Shown here one piece after another: positions 1 through 8,992 of a stretch of DNA of 64,000 bases (position 1 is its first letter; each line of letters starts with the position of its first letter). The position numbers and the translations under genes were made by a program. The DNA is from Fulvimarina sp039652615 (GTDB lineage Bacteria; Pseudomonadota; Alphaproteobacteria; Rhizobiales; Rhizobiaceae): NCBI RefSeq assembly GCF_039652615.1, contig NZ_JBDJAC010000002.1, positions 372,001 to 436,000 on the forward strand. The letters are read 5' to 3'. Under the pieces are notes generated by a model. It saw only the letters and a program-made list of their open reading frames with translations. It was not told where the DNA came from and did not search any database.

Positions 1-108
1 TGAATTCCGGCTGCGCGGGGCTTTACCCACCGCGTGTAAATTCACTAGACTATCAAGGAACGACGGCCCTCCGGTTTGGCACCTCCGGAGTGTCGGTGTG
101 GGAGGAAC

Positions 109-726
109 ATGGCTGCCGAAAAACCGATCCGAGTCCTGCTGGCTGAGCGCAATCCGCTCGTCGTTTCAGCGCTGAAACATCTGATTGGCAAGGACGATCG
201 ATTTGCCTTCACCGGAACCGCCGAAAGCGGCGCGGAAATCCTGCGCCGGTCCGACGATCCGGATTTCGACATCGTCGTCGTCGGCTGGACCCTGTCCGAC
301 ATGGATGGCGCTTCGCTCCTCATCAAGCTGAAGGAGAAGGAGAAGCCGCCGCGCGTGGTCATCTTCTCGGCCGAAGAGGACATCGTGATCCTGCGCCAGG
401 CCGTCCGTCTCGGCGTCTACGGCTTCTGCTACCAGTTCGATGATCCGGACGTGCTCTTCGATACGCTGCTCGCAGTCGCGAACGGCCGCATCTGCATTCC
501 CTTCCTCGATCTCACCTCGGTCAACGATACGGCGATCTCCAAGCTCACCGTGCGTGAGCGCGAGCTGCTTTCCATGCTCGCCCTTGGCTGGACGAATGTG
601 CAGATCGCGGCGCGAACGGGCATCTCGCAGAATACCGTCAAATATTATCTCAAAAATCTCTATGAAAAACTGGATGTCCAGAACCGCGCGATGGCTGTCG
701 CAGTCTGGCTGAACGAGCAACGCTGA
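109..726 (+). CDS. LuxR/NarL-type transcriptional regulator with degenerate receiver domain
   Basis: 205 aa. I chose ATG 109 because GGAGG lies at 101-105; a TTG at 76 is in frame but has no comparable site. Residues about 7-120 have a receiver fold. The usual aspartate in the 'LLD' position is glycine (DIVVVGWTLSDMDG), the acidic pair is AER, and the conserved lysine is glutamine (GFCYQF). Residues about 140-200 form a LuxR helix-turn-helix (TVRERELLSMLALGWTN, then ISQNTVKYYLKNLYEKL). It should bind DNA, probably without phosphorylation. It lies about 500 bp upstream of the serine-cycle operon on the same strand, so regulating that operon is a reasonable inference. Orphan response regulators such as MxaB are known in methylotrophy, but I cannot show orthology. 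Confidence 0.85.
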   Translation: MAAEKPIRVLLAERNPLVVSALKHLIGKDDRFAFTGTAESGAEILRRSDDPDFDIVVVGWTLSDMDGASLLIKLKEKEKPPRVVIFSAEEDIVILRQAVRLGVYGFCYQFDDPDVLFDTLLAVANGRICIPFLDLTSVNDTAISKLTVRERELLSMLALGWTNVQIAARTGISQNTVKYYLKNLYEKLDVQNRAMAVAVWLNEQR

Positions 727-841
727 TGCCGATGCCGCCGGTTTGCTGCGCCGCGAAAGAAGTCGCCGCGATGGCCGAGGCAGTCGCGGGTTCCGTAGTG
801 TTCGCCCCCGAAAGTCGAACAGAGAAACGCGCCATCTCAAT

Positions 842-861
842 CGGGTAGGTTTTCCTACCCG
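842..861. terminator. hairpin downstream of the LuxR-type gene
   Basis: Perfect inverted repeat CGGGTAGG-TTTT-CCTACCCG, 8-bp arms. It lies 115 bp after the regulator stop codon and no T-tract follows. It may be a weak terminator or an operator; the sequence does not decide. Confidence 0.35.
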
Positions 862-954
862 CAACCAGTCAAGTTCCTATCCGTCCCTTCCTTGTGCGGC
901 AAACAGCAAGGTTAGATACTTCCCGGCATGTCGAAGTCGCTGGGAGGACTTGAA

Positions 955-980
955 ATGACCGGTCATAAACAATCGTTTAT
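955..980. promoter_or_regulatory. two abutting palindromes, candidate operator of the serine-cycle operon
   Basis: ATGACCGGTCAT (955-966) is a perfect 12-bp palindrome. ATAAAC-AATC-GTTTAT (965-980) has perfect 6-bp arms and overlaps its end. They sit about 260-290 bp upstream of the mclA start. Such paired dyads are typical of transcription-factor sites. The protein bound is unknown; the adjacent LuxR-type regulator or a LysR-type QscR homologue (not in the window) are candidates. Confidence 0.4.
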
Positions 981-1241
981 ACCGCGTCCGACGACCATGC
1001 CGCCGCCGTGGCGCGACGTCGCAGAAGCCAGGACAGCGGCCTGGAGCGCGACGAGAGCCGAATGCCGGGTCGCACGTCCCCTCACCCATTTTCAAGGCCG
1101 GCAATCGCCCCGTCGCCAGACGACACCAGCGGTTCACGGTGCATGATCGGGCCCGCTCACTGACCATTCCGCCGCCTCAAAGGCGCGCCGCGCATCCGCG
1201 ATCGCCAGAGGGCCAATCACATTTCAAGGGAGGAGAAGCCC

Positions 1242-2180
1242 ATGAGCCACGAGCTCCACAATCTACGGAAATTCAGGCTTCAGCGAAGTGAACTCGCCGT
1301 GCCGGGCGCCAATGTCACAATGATGGAAAAGGCCGCCGACGGCGAAGCCGATTACGTCTTCCTCGATATCGAGGATGCCGTTGCACCGCCCGACAAGGAA
1401 AAGGCGCTTCGCAACATCATCCAGATCCTCAACGACATCGACTGGCGCGCGAAGAACAAGACTGTGTCGGTGCGCATCAACGGCATCGACACGAAATACA
1501 TGTACCGCGATGTCGTCGATCTGATGGAACAGGCGGGAGACCGTTTCGACACGATCCTGATCCCGAAAGTGGGCAATCCCTCGGACATCTACATGGTCGA
1601 GGCCATGATCAACCAGATCGAGATGGCAAAGGGCTACGAGACCCGGGTCGGCATCGAGGCGCTGATCGAAACCGCGCTCGGAATGGCGAATGTGGAAAAG
1701 ATCGCGGCCTATGGCGGCCGCCTCGAGGCCCTGCATTTCGGCGTTGCCGACTATGCGGCCTTCAACAAGGCGCGAACCACCAATATCGGCGGCCTCAACC
1801 CGAACTATCCGGGCGACCAGTGGCACTACGCCCTGTCGCGCATGACCGTCGCTTGCCGCGCCTACGGACTTCGTCCCATCGACGGCCCCTTCGGAGACTT
1901 CTCCGACCCCCAGGGATTCACCGATGGCGCCAACCGCGCCGCGTCTCTCGGCATCGAGGGCAAATGGGCGATCCACCCCTCGCAGATCAAGCTTGCCAAC
2001 GATGTGTTCTCTCCGCCGGAGGCCGAGGTCGAAAAGGCCCGCAAGATCCTCGCCGCGTTGAAGGAAGCCGAAGGCAAGGGCCAGGGCGCCGCCTCGCTCG
2101 ACGGCAAGATGATCGACGCCGCCTCCGAGCGCATGGCCCAGAACGTCCTGAAAATGCACGAAGCGATCAACGCGCGCTGA
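1242..2180 (+). CDS. mclA: malyl-CoA lyase (serine cycle)
   Basis: 312 aa, HpcH/HpaI aldolase (CitE-like) family. Cleaves L-malyl-CoA to glyoxylate and acetyl-CoA, the last step of the serine cycle. A conserved acidic strand FLDIEDAV lies near residue 45 and a central GIEALIET strand carries Mg-binding carboxylates. The length is close to known MclA proteins (about 320 aa). The ATG follows AAGGGAGGAG. mtkA starts 25 bp downstream, and the context of malate-CoA ligase genes supports malyl-CoA lyase over citrate lyase or citramalyl-CoA lyase. First gene of a five-gene same-strand operon. Confidence 0.93.
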   Translation: MSHELHNLRKFRLQRSELAVPGANVTMMEKAADGEADYVFLDIEDAVAPPDKEKALRNIIQILNDIDWRAKNKTVSVRINGIDTKYMYRDVVDLMEQAGDRFDTILIPKVGNPSDIYMVEAMINQIEMAKGYETRVGIEALIETALGMANVEKIAAYGGRLEALHFGVADYAAFNKARTTNIGGLNPNYPGDQWHYALSRMTVACRAYGLRPIDGPFGDFSDPQGFTDGANRAASLGIEGKWAIHPSQIKLANDVFSPPEAEVEKARKILAALKEAEGKGQGAASLDGKMIDAASERMAQNVLKMHEAINAR

Positions 2181-2205
2181 GCCGCCAAGACAAGGGAGAC
2201 ATCAC

Positions 2206-3390
2206 ATGGATATCCATGAATATCAGGCCAAGGAGCTACTGGCCCGGCACGGTGTGAACCTGCCGCGTGGAGGCCTCGCCTACAGCCCGGAACAGGCGGC
2301 CTATCGCGCGAGCGAGATCGGCGGCGACCGCTGGGCCGTGAAGGCGCAGATCCATTCCGGCGCCCGTGGCAAGGCCGGCGGCGTCAAGCTCTGCGACAGC
2401 GACAAGGCGGTGAAAGCAGCTGCCGAGGACATGCTCGGCAAGCGCCTCGTCACCCACCAGACCGGCCCCGAGGGCAAGCTCGTCAACCGTCTCTATATCG
2501 AGGAGACGGTCGATATCGCACAGGAACTCTATCTCGGCTTCGTGCTCGACCGGAAAGCCGAGCGCATCATGATCATCGCCTCGTCCTCGGGCGGGATGGA
2601 AGTCGAGGAGATCGCCGACAAGGAACCGGAGTCCCTCGTCAAGACGATCGTCGATCCCGGACATGGCCTTCAGGACTTCCAGGCCCGCGAGATCTCCTAC
2701 AATCTCGGTCTCGACTACAAGGTCGTGAACCGGATGGTCGACACCATCCTCGGCTGCTACCGCGCCTTCCGCGACTATGACGCCTCGATGCTGGAGATCA
2801 ATCCGCTGGTCATCACGAAGGGCGGCAGCGTCATGGCGCTCGATGCCAAGATGAGCTTCGACGAGAATGCGCTCTTCCGCCGCCAGGAGATTTCCGAGCT
2901 GCGCGACAAGAGTCAGGAAGACCCGCGCGAAACCTTCGCTTCCGATCGTGGTCTTTCCTATGTCGGCCTCGACGGGGAAATCGGCTGCATCATCAACGGC
3001 GCCGGCCTCGCCATGGCGACCCTCGACATGATCAAGATCTCCGGCGGCGAGCCCGCGAACTTCCTCGATATCGGCGGCGGCGCAAGCCCGGACCGTGTCG
3101 CCAAAAGCTTCCGCGCGGTGCTTCAGGACGAGAACGTGAAGGTGATCTTCGTCAACATCTTCGCCGGCATCAACCGCTGCGACTGGGTCGCGGAAGGCGT
3201 CATCAAGGCCAAGAAGGAGGTCGGCGTCGATCTGCCGATCATCGTCCGCCTGGCCGGCACGAATGTGGAGAAGGGCAAGCAGATCCTCGCCGATTCCGGC
3301 GAAGACATCATCGTCGCCGACACCCTCAAGGAGGGTGCGGAAAAAGCGGTCGCCGCGTGGAAGAACGCCGGCGCATCCAAGGCAGCCTGA
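2206..3390 (+). CDS. mtkA: malate--CoA ligase (malate thiokinase) beta subunit
   Basis: 394 aa, SucC-like ADP-forming acyl-CoA synthetase beta subunit. With MtkB it makes malyl-CoA from malate, ATP and CoA for MclA. The N-terminal ATP-grasp begins MDIHEYQAKELL and has the nucleotide loop GARGKAGGVK near residue 48. The C-terminal ligase domain has NIFAGINRCDWVAEG near residue 312, where succinyl-CoA synthetases have NIFGGI. AAGGGAGA precedes the start. Adjacent mclA and hprA point to malate rather than succinate as substrate; sequence alone does not prove that. Confidence 0.92.
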   Translation: MDIHEYQAKELLARHGVNLPRGGLAYSPEQAAYRASEIGGDRWAVKAQIHSGARGKAGGVKLCDSDKAVKAAAEDMLGKRLVTHQTGPEGKLVNRLYIEETVDIAQELYLGFVLDRKAERIMIIASSSGGMEVEEIADKEPESLVKTIVDPGHGLQDFQAREISYNLGLDYKVVNRMVDTILGCYRAFRDYDASMLEINPLVITKGGSVMALDAKMSFDENALFRRQEISELRDKSQEDPRETFASDRGLSYVGLDGEIGCIINGAGLAMATLDMIKISGGEPANFLDIGGGASPDRVAKSFRAVLQDENVKVIFVNIFAGINRCDWVAEGVIKAKKEVGVDLPIIVRLAGTNVEKGKQILADSGEDIIVADTLKEGAEKAVAAWKNAGASKAA

Positions 3391-3402
3391 CGGGAGGATA
3401 TC

Positions 3403-4299
3403 ATGGCAGTACTACTCACCAAGGACACCAAGGTCATCGTCCAGGGCTTCACCGGCAAGATCGGCACGTTCCACGCCGAGGACATGATCCGTTACGGCAC
3501 CAATGTCGTCGGTGGCGTCACCCCGTCGAAGGGCGGCCAGATGCATCTCGACCTGCCGGTTTTCAACACGGTTCGCGGCGCTGTGGAGGAAACCGGCGCG
3601 GACGCCTCCATCGTCTTCGTACCACCGCCCTTCGCCGCGGATTCGATCATGGAAGCGGCCGATGCCGGCATCAAGTTCTGCGTCTGCATCACCGACGGCA
3701 TTCCGGCCCAGGACATGATGCGCGTCAAGCGTTACATGCGCCGCTACAAGCAGGCGGACAAGATGCGCCTGTTCGGACCGAACTGCGCGGGCATGATCAC
3801 ACCGGGCCAGGGCTTCATGGGCATCATGCCGACCAATATCTACAAATCGGGCCGCATCGGCGTCGTCGCACGCTCGGGCACCCTGTCCTATGAGGCGGCG
3901 GCCCAGATGCTCGAAAAGGGCATCGGCGTCTCCACCTCGATCGGCATCGGCGGCGATCCGATCAACGGCTCGTCCTTCAAGGACTGTCTCGAACTCTTCG
4001 AGGCCGATCCCGAAACGGATGCCGTTGTGATGATTGGTGAGATCGGCGGGCCACAGGAAGCCGAAGCCGCCCATTGGGCGAAGGAAAACATGTCCAAGCC
4101 GATTGCCGCCTTCATCGCCGGTGCGTCCGCGCCAAAAGGCAAGCGCATGGGCCATGCCGGCGCCATCGTGTCCACCGAAGGCGAGTCCGCCGCCGAAAAG
4201 ATCGAGATCATGAAGGCTTGCGGCATCACTGTCGTGCCCCACCCTTCGGCCTTCGGCGAAGTCGTCGAGGACATGATCGGAACGAAGAAGGCCGCCTGA
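3403..4299 (+). CDS. mtkB: malate--CoA ligase alpha subunit
   Basis: 298 aa, SucD-like alpha subunit, partner of MtkA. The N-terminal CoA-binding Rossmann segment is KVIVQGFTGKIGTFHAEDM. The phosphohistidine region is MGHAGAIVSTEGESA near residue 248, whose His is the phosphorylated residue of the family. The usual SGTLSYEAA loop is near residue 162. It begins 12 bp after mtkA, with GGGAGGA upstream, so the subunits are surely co-translated. Full length for the family. Confidence 0.92.
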   Translation: MAVLLTKDTKVIVQGFTGKIGTFHAEDMIRYGTNVVGGVTPSKGGQMHLDLPVFNTVRGAVEETGADASIVFVPPPFAADSIMEAADAGIKFCVCITDGIPAQDMMRVKRYMRRYKQADKMRLFGPNCAGMITPGQGFMGIMPTNIYKSGRIGVVARSGTLSYEAAAQMLEKGIGVSTSIGIGGDPINGSSFKDCLELFEADPETDAVVMIGEIGGPQEAEAAHWAKENMSKPIAAFIAGASAPKGKRMGHAGAIVSTEGESAAEKIEIMKACGITVVPHPSAFGEVVEDMIGTKKAA

Positions 4300-4398
4300 T
4301 AGGGCTGAGATCAAAGTACGACCAATGGCGGGGCGCGGCTATGGACAAGCCGCGCCATCCGCCCTTTCTTGTCTGCACGCGGGAGGAGAATTCCGACA

Positions 4399-5367
4399 AT
4401 GAGCAAACCGAAGATACTGGTGACGCGCCGCTGGCCCGAAGCCGTCGAAAAGAAGCTGGCCGAGACCTACGACGTGACGTTCAACGAGAACGACAAGCCG
4501 ATGTCGAAAGACGAGATGCGGCAGGCGCTGACGGACTATGACGCGTTGTGTCCGACGGTCTCCGACAGCGTGGACGCATCGGTGCTCGACGTTGCCGATC
4601 CGAAGACGAAGATCATCGCCAGCTACGGCGTTGGCTACAGCCATATCGATACGGATGCGGCCAAGAAGGCCGGCATCGTCGTCACCAACACGCCGGAAGT
4701 CCTGTCCGAATGCACGGCTGATCTCGCGATGACGCTGATGCTGATGGCCGCGCGCCGCGCCGGCGAGGGTGAGCGCGAGCTGCGCGCCGGCAACTGGACC
4801 GGCTGGCGCCCGACCCATATGGTCGGCACCAAGGTCTCCGGCGGCATCTTCGGCGTGCTCGGCTTCGGCCGCATCGGCCAGGAGGCTGCCAAGCGCGCCC
4901 ATCACGGCTTCGGAATGAAGGTCATCTATTACGACGCGTTCCCCGTTGCGCCGGAAAAGGCGGCAGCGACGAACGCGGAAAGCCGCGACTCCATCGAGGC
5001 CGTCCTGAAGGAAGCGGACGTCCTCTCGCTGCACATGCCCGGCGGCAAGGAGAACTACCACCTCATCAATGCCGAGCGGCTCGCAATGATGAAGCCGACC
5101 GCGATCCTCGTGAACTCCGCGCGCGGGGAAGTCGTCGACGCCAAGGCCCTCGCCGATGCGCTCAACAACGGCACAATCGCGGGCGCCGGCCTCGATGTCT
5201 TCGAGGGCGAGCCCACCATTCCACCAGCGCTTCTTGAAACAAACGCCGTCATGCTTCCCCATCTCGGCTCCGCAACGAAATGGACCCGCGATGCCATGGG
5301 ATGGCGTGTGATGGACAATCTCGAAGCCTTTTTCGCCGGCAAGGAACCCGGCGACAGGGTGGCCTGA
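4399..5367 (+). CDS. hprA: hydroxypyruvate reductase / D-glycerate dehydrogenase (serine cycle)
   Basis: 322 aa, D-isomer 2-hydroxyacid dehydrogenase family. Reduces hydroxypyruvate to D-glycerate with NAD(P)H. The nucleotide-binding motif is GFGRIG near residue 155. Catalytic elements are NSARGEVVD (Arg), EGEP (Glu) and LPHLGSAT (His). ATG 4399 follows GGGAGGAG; an in-frame start at 4369 lacks a better site. It lies 100 bp after mtkB and 5 bp before gckA. Product and substrate neighbours (mtkAB, gckA) support the serine-cycle role. A paralogue of the same superfamily is at 47756-48757. Confidence 0.9.
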   Translation: MSKPKILVTRRWPEAVEKKLAETYDVTFNENDKPMSKDEMRQALTDYDALCPTVSDSVDASVLDVADPKTKIIASYGVGYSHIDTDAAKKAGIVVTNTPEVLSECTADLAMTLMLMAARRAGEGERELRAGNWTGWRPTHMVGTKVSGGIFGVLGFGRIGQEAAKRAHHGFGMKVIYYDAFPVAPEKAAATNAESRDSIEAVLKEADVLSLHMPGGKENYHLINAERLAMMKPTAILVNSARGEVVDAKALADALNNGTIAGAGLDVFEGEPTIPPALLETNAVMLPHLGSATKWTRDAMGWRVMDNLEAFFAGKEPGDRVA

Positions 5368-5372
5368 CGCCG

Positions 5373-6668
5373 ATGTCCGAGACGCAAGGGAACAGGCAAG
5401 AGCGTTCGCTTCGGCAGGATGCCGAGGCGATCTTCCGGCGCGCCGTCGAGGCCGCCGATCCGGGGAGCGCGGTGGACGCCGCGCTTCAGGATCGGAAGGA
5501 GACGATCTTCGATGCGAAAGGGATCGTCCTCATCGCCTTCGGCAAGGCTGCCACGCAAATGGCGGAGGCGGCGCTCCCTTACATTCAGGACAAGCTGAAA
5601 GTTGGCGTTGCGGTCACCACGCAGGATGCGGCCAAGGTGATCGCCGGCGTCGACACCTATGTCGGCGGGCACCCGACGCCGACTGAGGGCAGCGAAAAGG
5701 GCGCAGAAGCGATCGAGGCTGCCGCCGACAGCGCGGAAGACGGGGATCTCGTTCTCGTCCTCGTCTCCGGTGGGGGCTCTGCGCTTCTCACCGCGCCCGC
5801 CGAAGGGCTGACGCTTGAAGACAAGATCGCCGTCAACGACGCGCTGCTCGGCTGCGGGGCACCCATCGACGAAGTCAATACGGTTCGCCGCAAGCTCTCG
5901 CGCCTCAAGGGCGGCGGTCTCCTCGCGCGCGCAGCGCCCGCCCGCGTCCTCTCGCTGATCCTCTCCGATGTCCCGGGCGACGATCCATCTTCGGTCGCCT
6001 CCGGTCCGAGCGTCCCCTCCTCCGATGCGCCGGAAGCCGCACTGGGAATCGTCCAGCGTTACGGCATCGAGGACAGGCTCCCGGAAGCCGCCCTCACCCG
6101 GCTGCGCGACACCAGCGCCGCGCCGGATTTTACATCGCAGGACTACGAGACCGTCATCGTCGGCTCCAACGCCCTCAGCTGCGATGCGGCGGAAGCGGCG
6201 GCGGAAGAAATGGGCTATCTGACTGACCGTGTGACAGGCTGGCTCGACGGTGACGTCGCCGATGCCGCAGCCCGCCTGCGCAAACTTCTAAGCAGTCATT
6301 CGTCCGGCGGAAAGCCAGTCGCGATCATTGCCGGCGGAGAGACGACGGTCGTCCTCAAGGGCAGCGGCTCTGGTGGTCGCAATCAGGAAATGGCGATGCG
6401 TTTCGCCATGCTCGCAGAGGAAGAACCGATTATCGGAGACTGGGTGTTTCTCTCAGGCGGCACCGATGGCCGCGACGGCCCGACAGACGCAGCCGGCGCA
6501 ATCGTCGATGCCGAAACGCTTGGCAAGATGCGAGATGCCGGGCTTAATCCTCGGGAAAGGCTTGCCGACAACGATTCCAATCCCGCTCTCGAAGCCGCAA
6601 ACGCATTGGTGAAGACGGGCGCAACCGGCACGAATGTCGCCGACATCCAGTTGATCCTGTACAAGTGA
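5373..6668 (+). CDS. gckA: glycerate 2-kinase, MOFRL/GckA type
   Basis: 431 aa. Phosphorylates D-glycerate to 2-phosphoglycerate, linking hydroxypyruvate reduction to PEP. It has the GckA/MOFRL architecture: an N-terminal kinase domain with VSGGGSALLTAP near residue 125, DEVNTVRRKLSRLKGG near residue 164, and a C-terminal MOFRL part with GGETTVVLKGSGSGGRNQE and SGGTDGRDGPTDAAGA. ATG 5373 lies 5 bp after the hprA stop, so translation is probably coupled. Last gene of the operon; it converges with the chemoreceptor gene 51 bp away and no strong terminator is visible between them. Confidence 0.9.
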   Translation: MSETQGNRQERSLRQDAEAIFRRAVEAADPGSAVDAALQDRKETIFDAKGIVLIAFGKAATQMAEAALPYIQDKLKVGVAVTTQDAAKVIAGVDTYVGGHPTPTEGSEKGAEAIEAAADSAEDGDLVLVLVSGGGSALLTAPAEGLTLEDKIAVNDALLGCGAPIDEVNTVRRKLSRLKGGGLLARAAPARVLSLILSDVPGDDPSSVASGPSVPSSDAPEAALGIVQRYGIEDRLPEAALTRLRDTSAAPDFTSQDYETVIVGSNALSCDAAEAAAEEMGYLTDRVTGWLDGDVADAAARLRKLLSSHSSGGKPVAIIAGGETTVVLKGSGSGGRNQEMAMRFAMLAEEEPIIGDWVFLSGGTDGRDGPTDAAGAIVDAETLGKMRDAGLNPRERLADNDSNPALEAANALVKTGATGTNVADIQLILYK

Positions 6669-6719
6669 GCGACGGCTGGCTGAGGCGACTTTAGGCGCTC
6701 GTTGGCCGGTCAGGATGGC

Positions 6720-8174
6720 TCAGGCTGCGGTGCGGTCGAAGTGCTCGTGTCGGTGGGATCGTGCCTCGCCCTCGCGGGACTGGCGGACCTCAGCGATGGT
6801 GAAGCGCGAAAGCAGCCGCGAGAGATGATTGGCCTCGTCGGTGAGGCTCTGGCTTGCGGCCGATGTCTCCTCCGCCATGGCCGCGTTCTGCTGGACCATC
6901 CGGTCGATGTCGGAGACGCTCGTGTCCACGTTCTTGATGCGCGAGGACTGATCCTCGGCGCCCGTTGCCAGCCCGACGACGAGTTCGTCGATCTGCATGA
7001 CCTGTTCGACGATCGCCTTTAGGAACGTGCCCGTTTCCCCAACGAGGCGGGAGCCATCGGCGACCTCTTCGCTGGAGGTCGTAATCAGCGTCTTGATCTC
7101 GCGTGCTGCATCGGCCGAGCGCTGTGCCAGGCCCCGCACCTCCTGAGCAACGATTGCAAACCCGCGCCCTGCCTCGCCGGCTCTTGCGGCCTCGACGCCG
7201 GCATTGAGCGCAAGAAGATTGGTCTGGAAAGCGATCTCATCGATCACGCCGATGATCTGGGCGATCTTTTCCGAAGAAGATTCGATGGCTTTGATCGAAT
7301 CGATGGTCTGCTCGATGACGGCTTCCGAGCGGGTGGATTGATCTTTTGCCTGAGCGATCACCTTGCGGGCGTTTCCGAGACCGCCGCTCGTTTCGGTCAC
7401 GGCGGCGCTGATCCGGCTGACTTCGTGTGCGGCCTGTTCCACCTGAGCCGCCTCACGCTCAGTGCGGACCGCAAAATCGCTTGCGGCTGCCGAGAGTTCG
7501 GAGCAGCCGGTCCGTATGCTGTCGGCCTTGTCGCTGATGGCGGCGATCGCCTGGGCAAGAGCACCGACAGCCTGGTTGAAGTCCTGGCGAAGTCCTTCAT
7601 ATTCTTGCGGGAAGTCCGCATCGATACGTGTTGCGAGATCGCCGGATGCGAGCGCCTTCAGCGCCAGTCCGATCGTGCTGGTGACATCTGCCTGCCGTTC
7701 TTTCTGTTCGATGGCGGCAAGCCTCGCTTCCTCGTTCACCGTCATGTCCTGAAGGGTCTCGACGACGGCGCAAATCTCACCGTCGGCGTCGAAGATCGGG
7801 CAAGCGTCGATCAGGAGATAGCGGCGCTTGCCGCAGGGAAGGTCGCACCAGTTTTGGGCGCGAAGATTGACGCTGTCGATGGTCCGCTCCTGCGCGGCAT
7901 AGAGCGCTGCGACAGCCTCGGGGTTTTTGCCGAAGGCGAGATCCGCAAGGCAGGGACGGGCTGCAGCGTAAAAGCCCTTCCAGTGGTTCTTGGTGCCCAT
8001 GACATCCCGCGCCTTAAGGCCCGTCAGCTCCTCGCAGGCCGGGTTCCACATCGCGACGGTCCCATCGCGCCCCAGTACGAACGCGGGCACCGCCATGGTC
8101 CCGAAGGCGGCCAGTGCGTCGGGAACCGTCTCGCTCGGCTCGGCCGTCGCCCGTTTGCGAAAGAATGACACCAC
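6720..8174 (-). CDS. soluble methyl-accepting chemotaxis protein with PAS sensor
   Basis: About 484 aa. I chose GTG 8174 (or the adjacent GTG 8171) because GGGAGG lies 5-8 nt upstream; an ATG at 8240 is in frame without a good site. A PAS domain covers about residues 20-130 (FVLGRDGTVAMWNPACEELTG is its first half). A short HAMP-like stretch follows near 165-200. The C-terminal chemoreceptor signalling domain has the tip IDEIAFQTNLLALNAGVEAA. There is no membrane segment, so it is probably cytosolic, sensing through the PAS ligand. No C-terminal CheR-binding pentapeptide is present. It abuts flagellar genes. Confidence 0.88.
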   Translation of the reverse strand: MVSFFRKRATAEPSETVPDALAAFGTMAVPAFVLGRDGTVAMWNPACEELTGLKARDVMGTKNHWKGFYAAARPCLADLAFGKNPEAVAALYAAQERTIDSVNLRAQNWCDLPCGKRRYLLIDACPIFDADGEICAVVETLQDMTVNEEARLAAIEQKERQADVTSTIGLALKALASGDLATRIDADFPQEYEGLRQDFNQAVGALAQAIAAISDKADSIRTGCSELSAAASDFAVRTEREAAQVEQAAHEVSRISAAVTETSGGLGNARKVIAQAKDQSTRSEAVIEQTIDSIKAIESSSEKIAQIIGVIDEIAFQTNLLALNAGVEAARAGEAGRGFAIVAQEVRGLAQRSADAAREIKTLITTSSEEVADGSRLVGETGTFLKAIVEQVMQIDELVVGLATGAEDQSSRIKNVDTSVSDIDRMVQQNAAMAEETSAASQSLTDEANHLSRLLSRFTIAEVRQSREGEARSHRHEHFDRTAA

Positions 8175-8566
8175 GGAGGCCTCCCGGCAGATATCTGGCC
8201 AAAAGAGCGATGAGCGTCTTCCGGTCCGGCATGGGTTCAATTGAATGCAATCGATACGATGCGCTTCATTCTAATCACTGGTCCGTGATAAAACCGTTAA
8301 GCGGTTCTAAACCGGAAATGTGAAGTGGCGCCGGCCGTCGAATGCCTGGCAGATCAAGGAACTGAGCCGGTTTTCCTCGGATCGATCGTTGTCGATCATC
8401 ACTCCCAGGATCTGCCGAAACATGAATTTTGCTGGATTGACCGCTTAGACCTTCGTACGAGCCAAAATGCGATTTCCCCTTTCGGCTGCCAGAGACGCGC
8501 ACTAGACGTAGGTGCAGTGACACGTCGCACCCCCGCCATCCAGCACCGCACTCCGAAGGCCGAACC
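8175..8566. other. divergent intergenic region between chemoreceptor and small ORF
   Basis: 392 bp without a gene. It should contain the promoter of the chemoreceptor (minus) and of the 8567-8944 gene (plus). The only site I can point to is a CtrA-like half-match at 8297-8311. Confidence 0.4.
8297..8311. promoter_or_regulatory. CtrA-like site (one mismatch)
   Basis: TTAA-GCGGTTC-TAAA matches TTAA-N7-TTAA at seven of eight positions. It lies about 120 bp upstream of the chemoreceptor start. AT-rich near-matches occur by chance, so this is tentative. It is noted because a perfect site controls fliL nearby. Confidence 0.3.
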
Positions 8567-8944
8567 ATGCCCAAATTGCCGCCCATGACCAAGCATCGCG
8601 GTTTCCCGTCCGGCCTGCCAGGCACCGGCTTCCAGTTCACGGTCCGCCGGGCAAACCCGAAGGGCGCGACAAAGATCATCGAGCGCAAGCGTTTCCATGA
8701 TCGCACGTCCACCGAAAAGCTGGCCGACACCGCATTTCTGCACGCGATCTGGCACATGTTCGGCGACGAGCCGTTCGAGCGCGGCAATCTCGATGCAGGC
8801 CGTATCTCCTGGCTGTTCAATCGCGAGATCGTGCCGGCCGAAAACCCGTTCGATGCGCAATCCTACGAGGCGCTCCTTCGGGTCGATGAGACCGTCGCCC
8901 GCAAGACCCATCCCGATGCCTTTCAGGATGTCCTCGAGGTCTGA
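8567..8944 (+). CDS. conserved-looking hypothetical protein
   Basis: 125 aa, basic N-terminus, no signal peptide or membrane segment, no family recognised. Codon use matches the neighbouring genes and the reading frame fills the space between the chemoreceptor promoter and fliP, which favours a real gene. A second in-frame ATG at 8585 is an equally possible start. It converges with fliP, 48 bp apart. Its position inside a motility block suggests, but does not show, a motility-related role. Confidence 0.6.
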   Translation: MPKLPPMTKHRGFPSGLPGTGFQFTVRRANPKGATKIIERKRFHDRTSTEKLADTAFLHAIWHMFGDEPFERGNLDAGRISWLFNREIVPAENPFDAQSYEALLRVDETVARKTHPDAFQDVLEV

Positions 8945-8992
8945 CCGGAGCGGTTTCTCGCCCGTGGCGCGAGAGCTTTCACGACCGGAAAT

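Larger units (their letters stand above)
727..1241. other. intergenic region upstream of serine-cycle operon
   Basis: About 515 bp without a convincing gene. It holds a hairpin at 842-861 and two abutting palindromes at 955-980, described separately. The promoter of mclA-mtkA-mtkB-hprA-gckA must lie here or nearby. I cannot place -35/-10 boxes with confidence. Confidence 0.5.
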
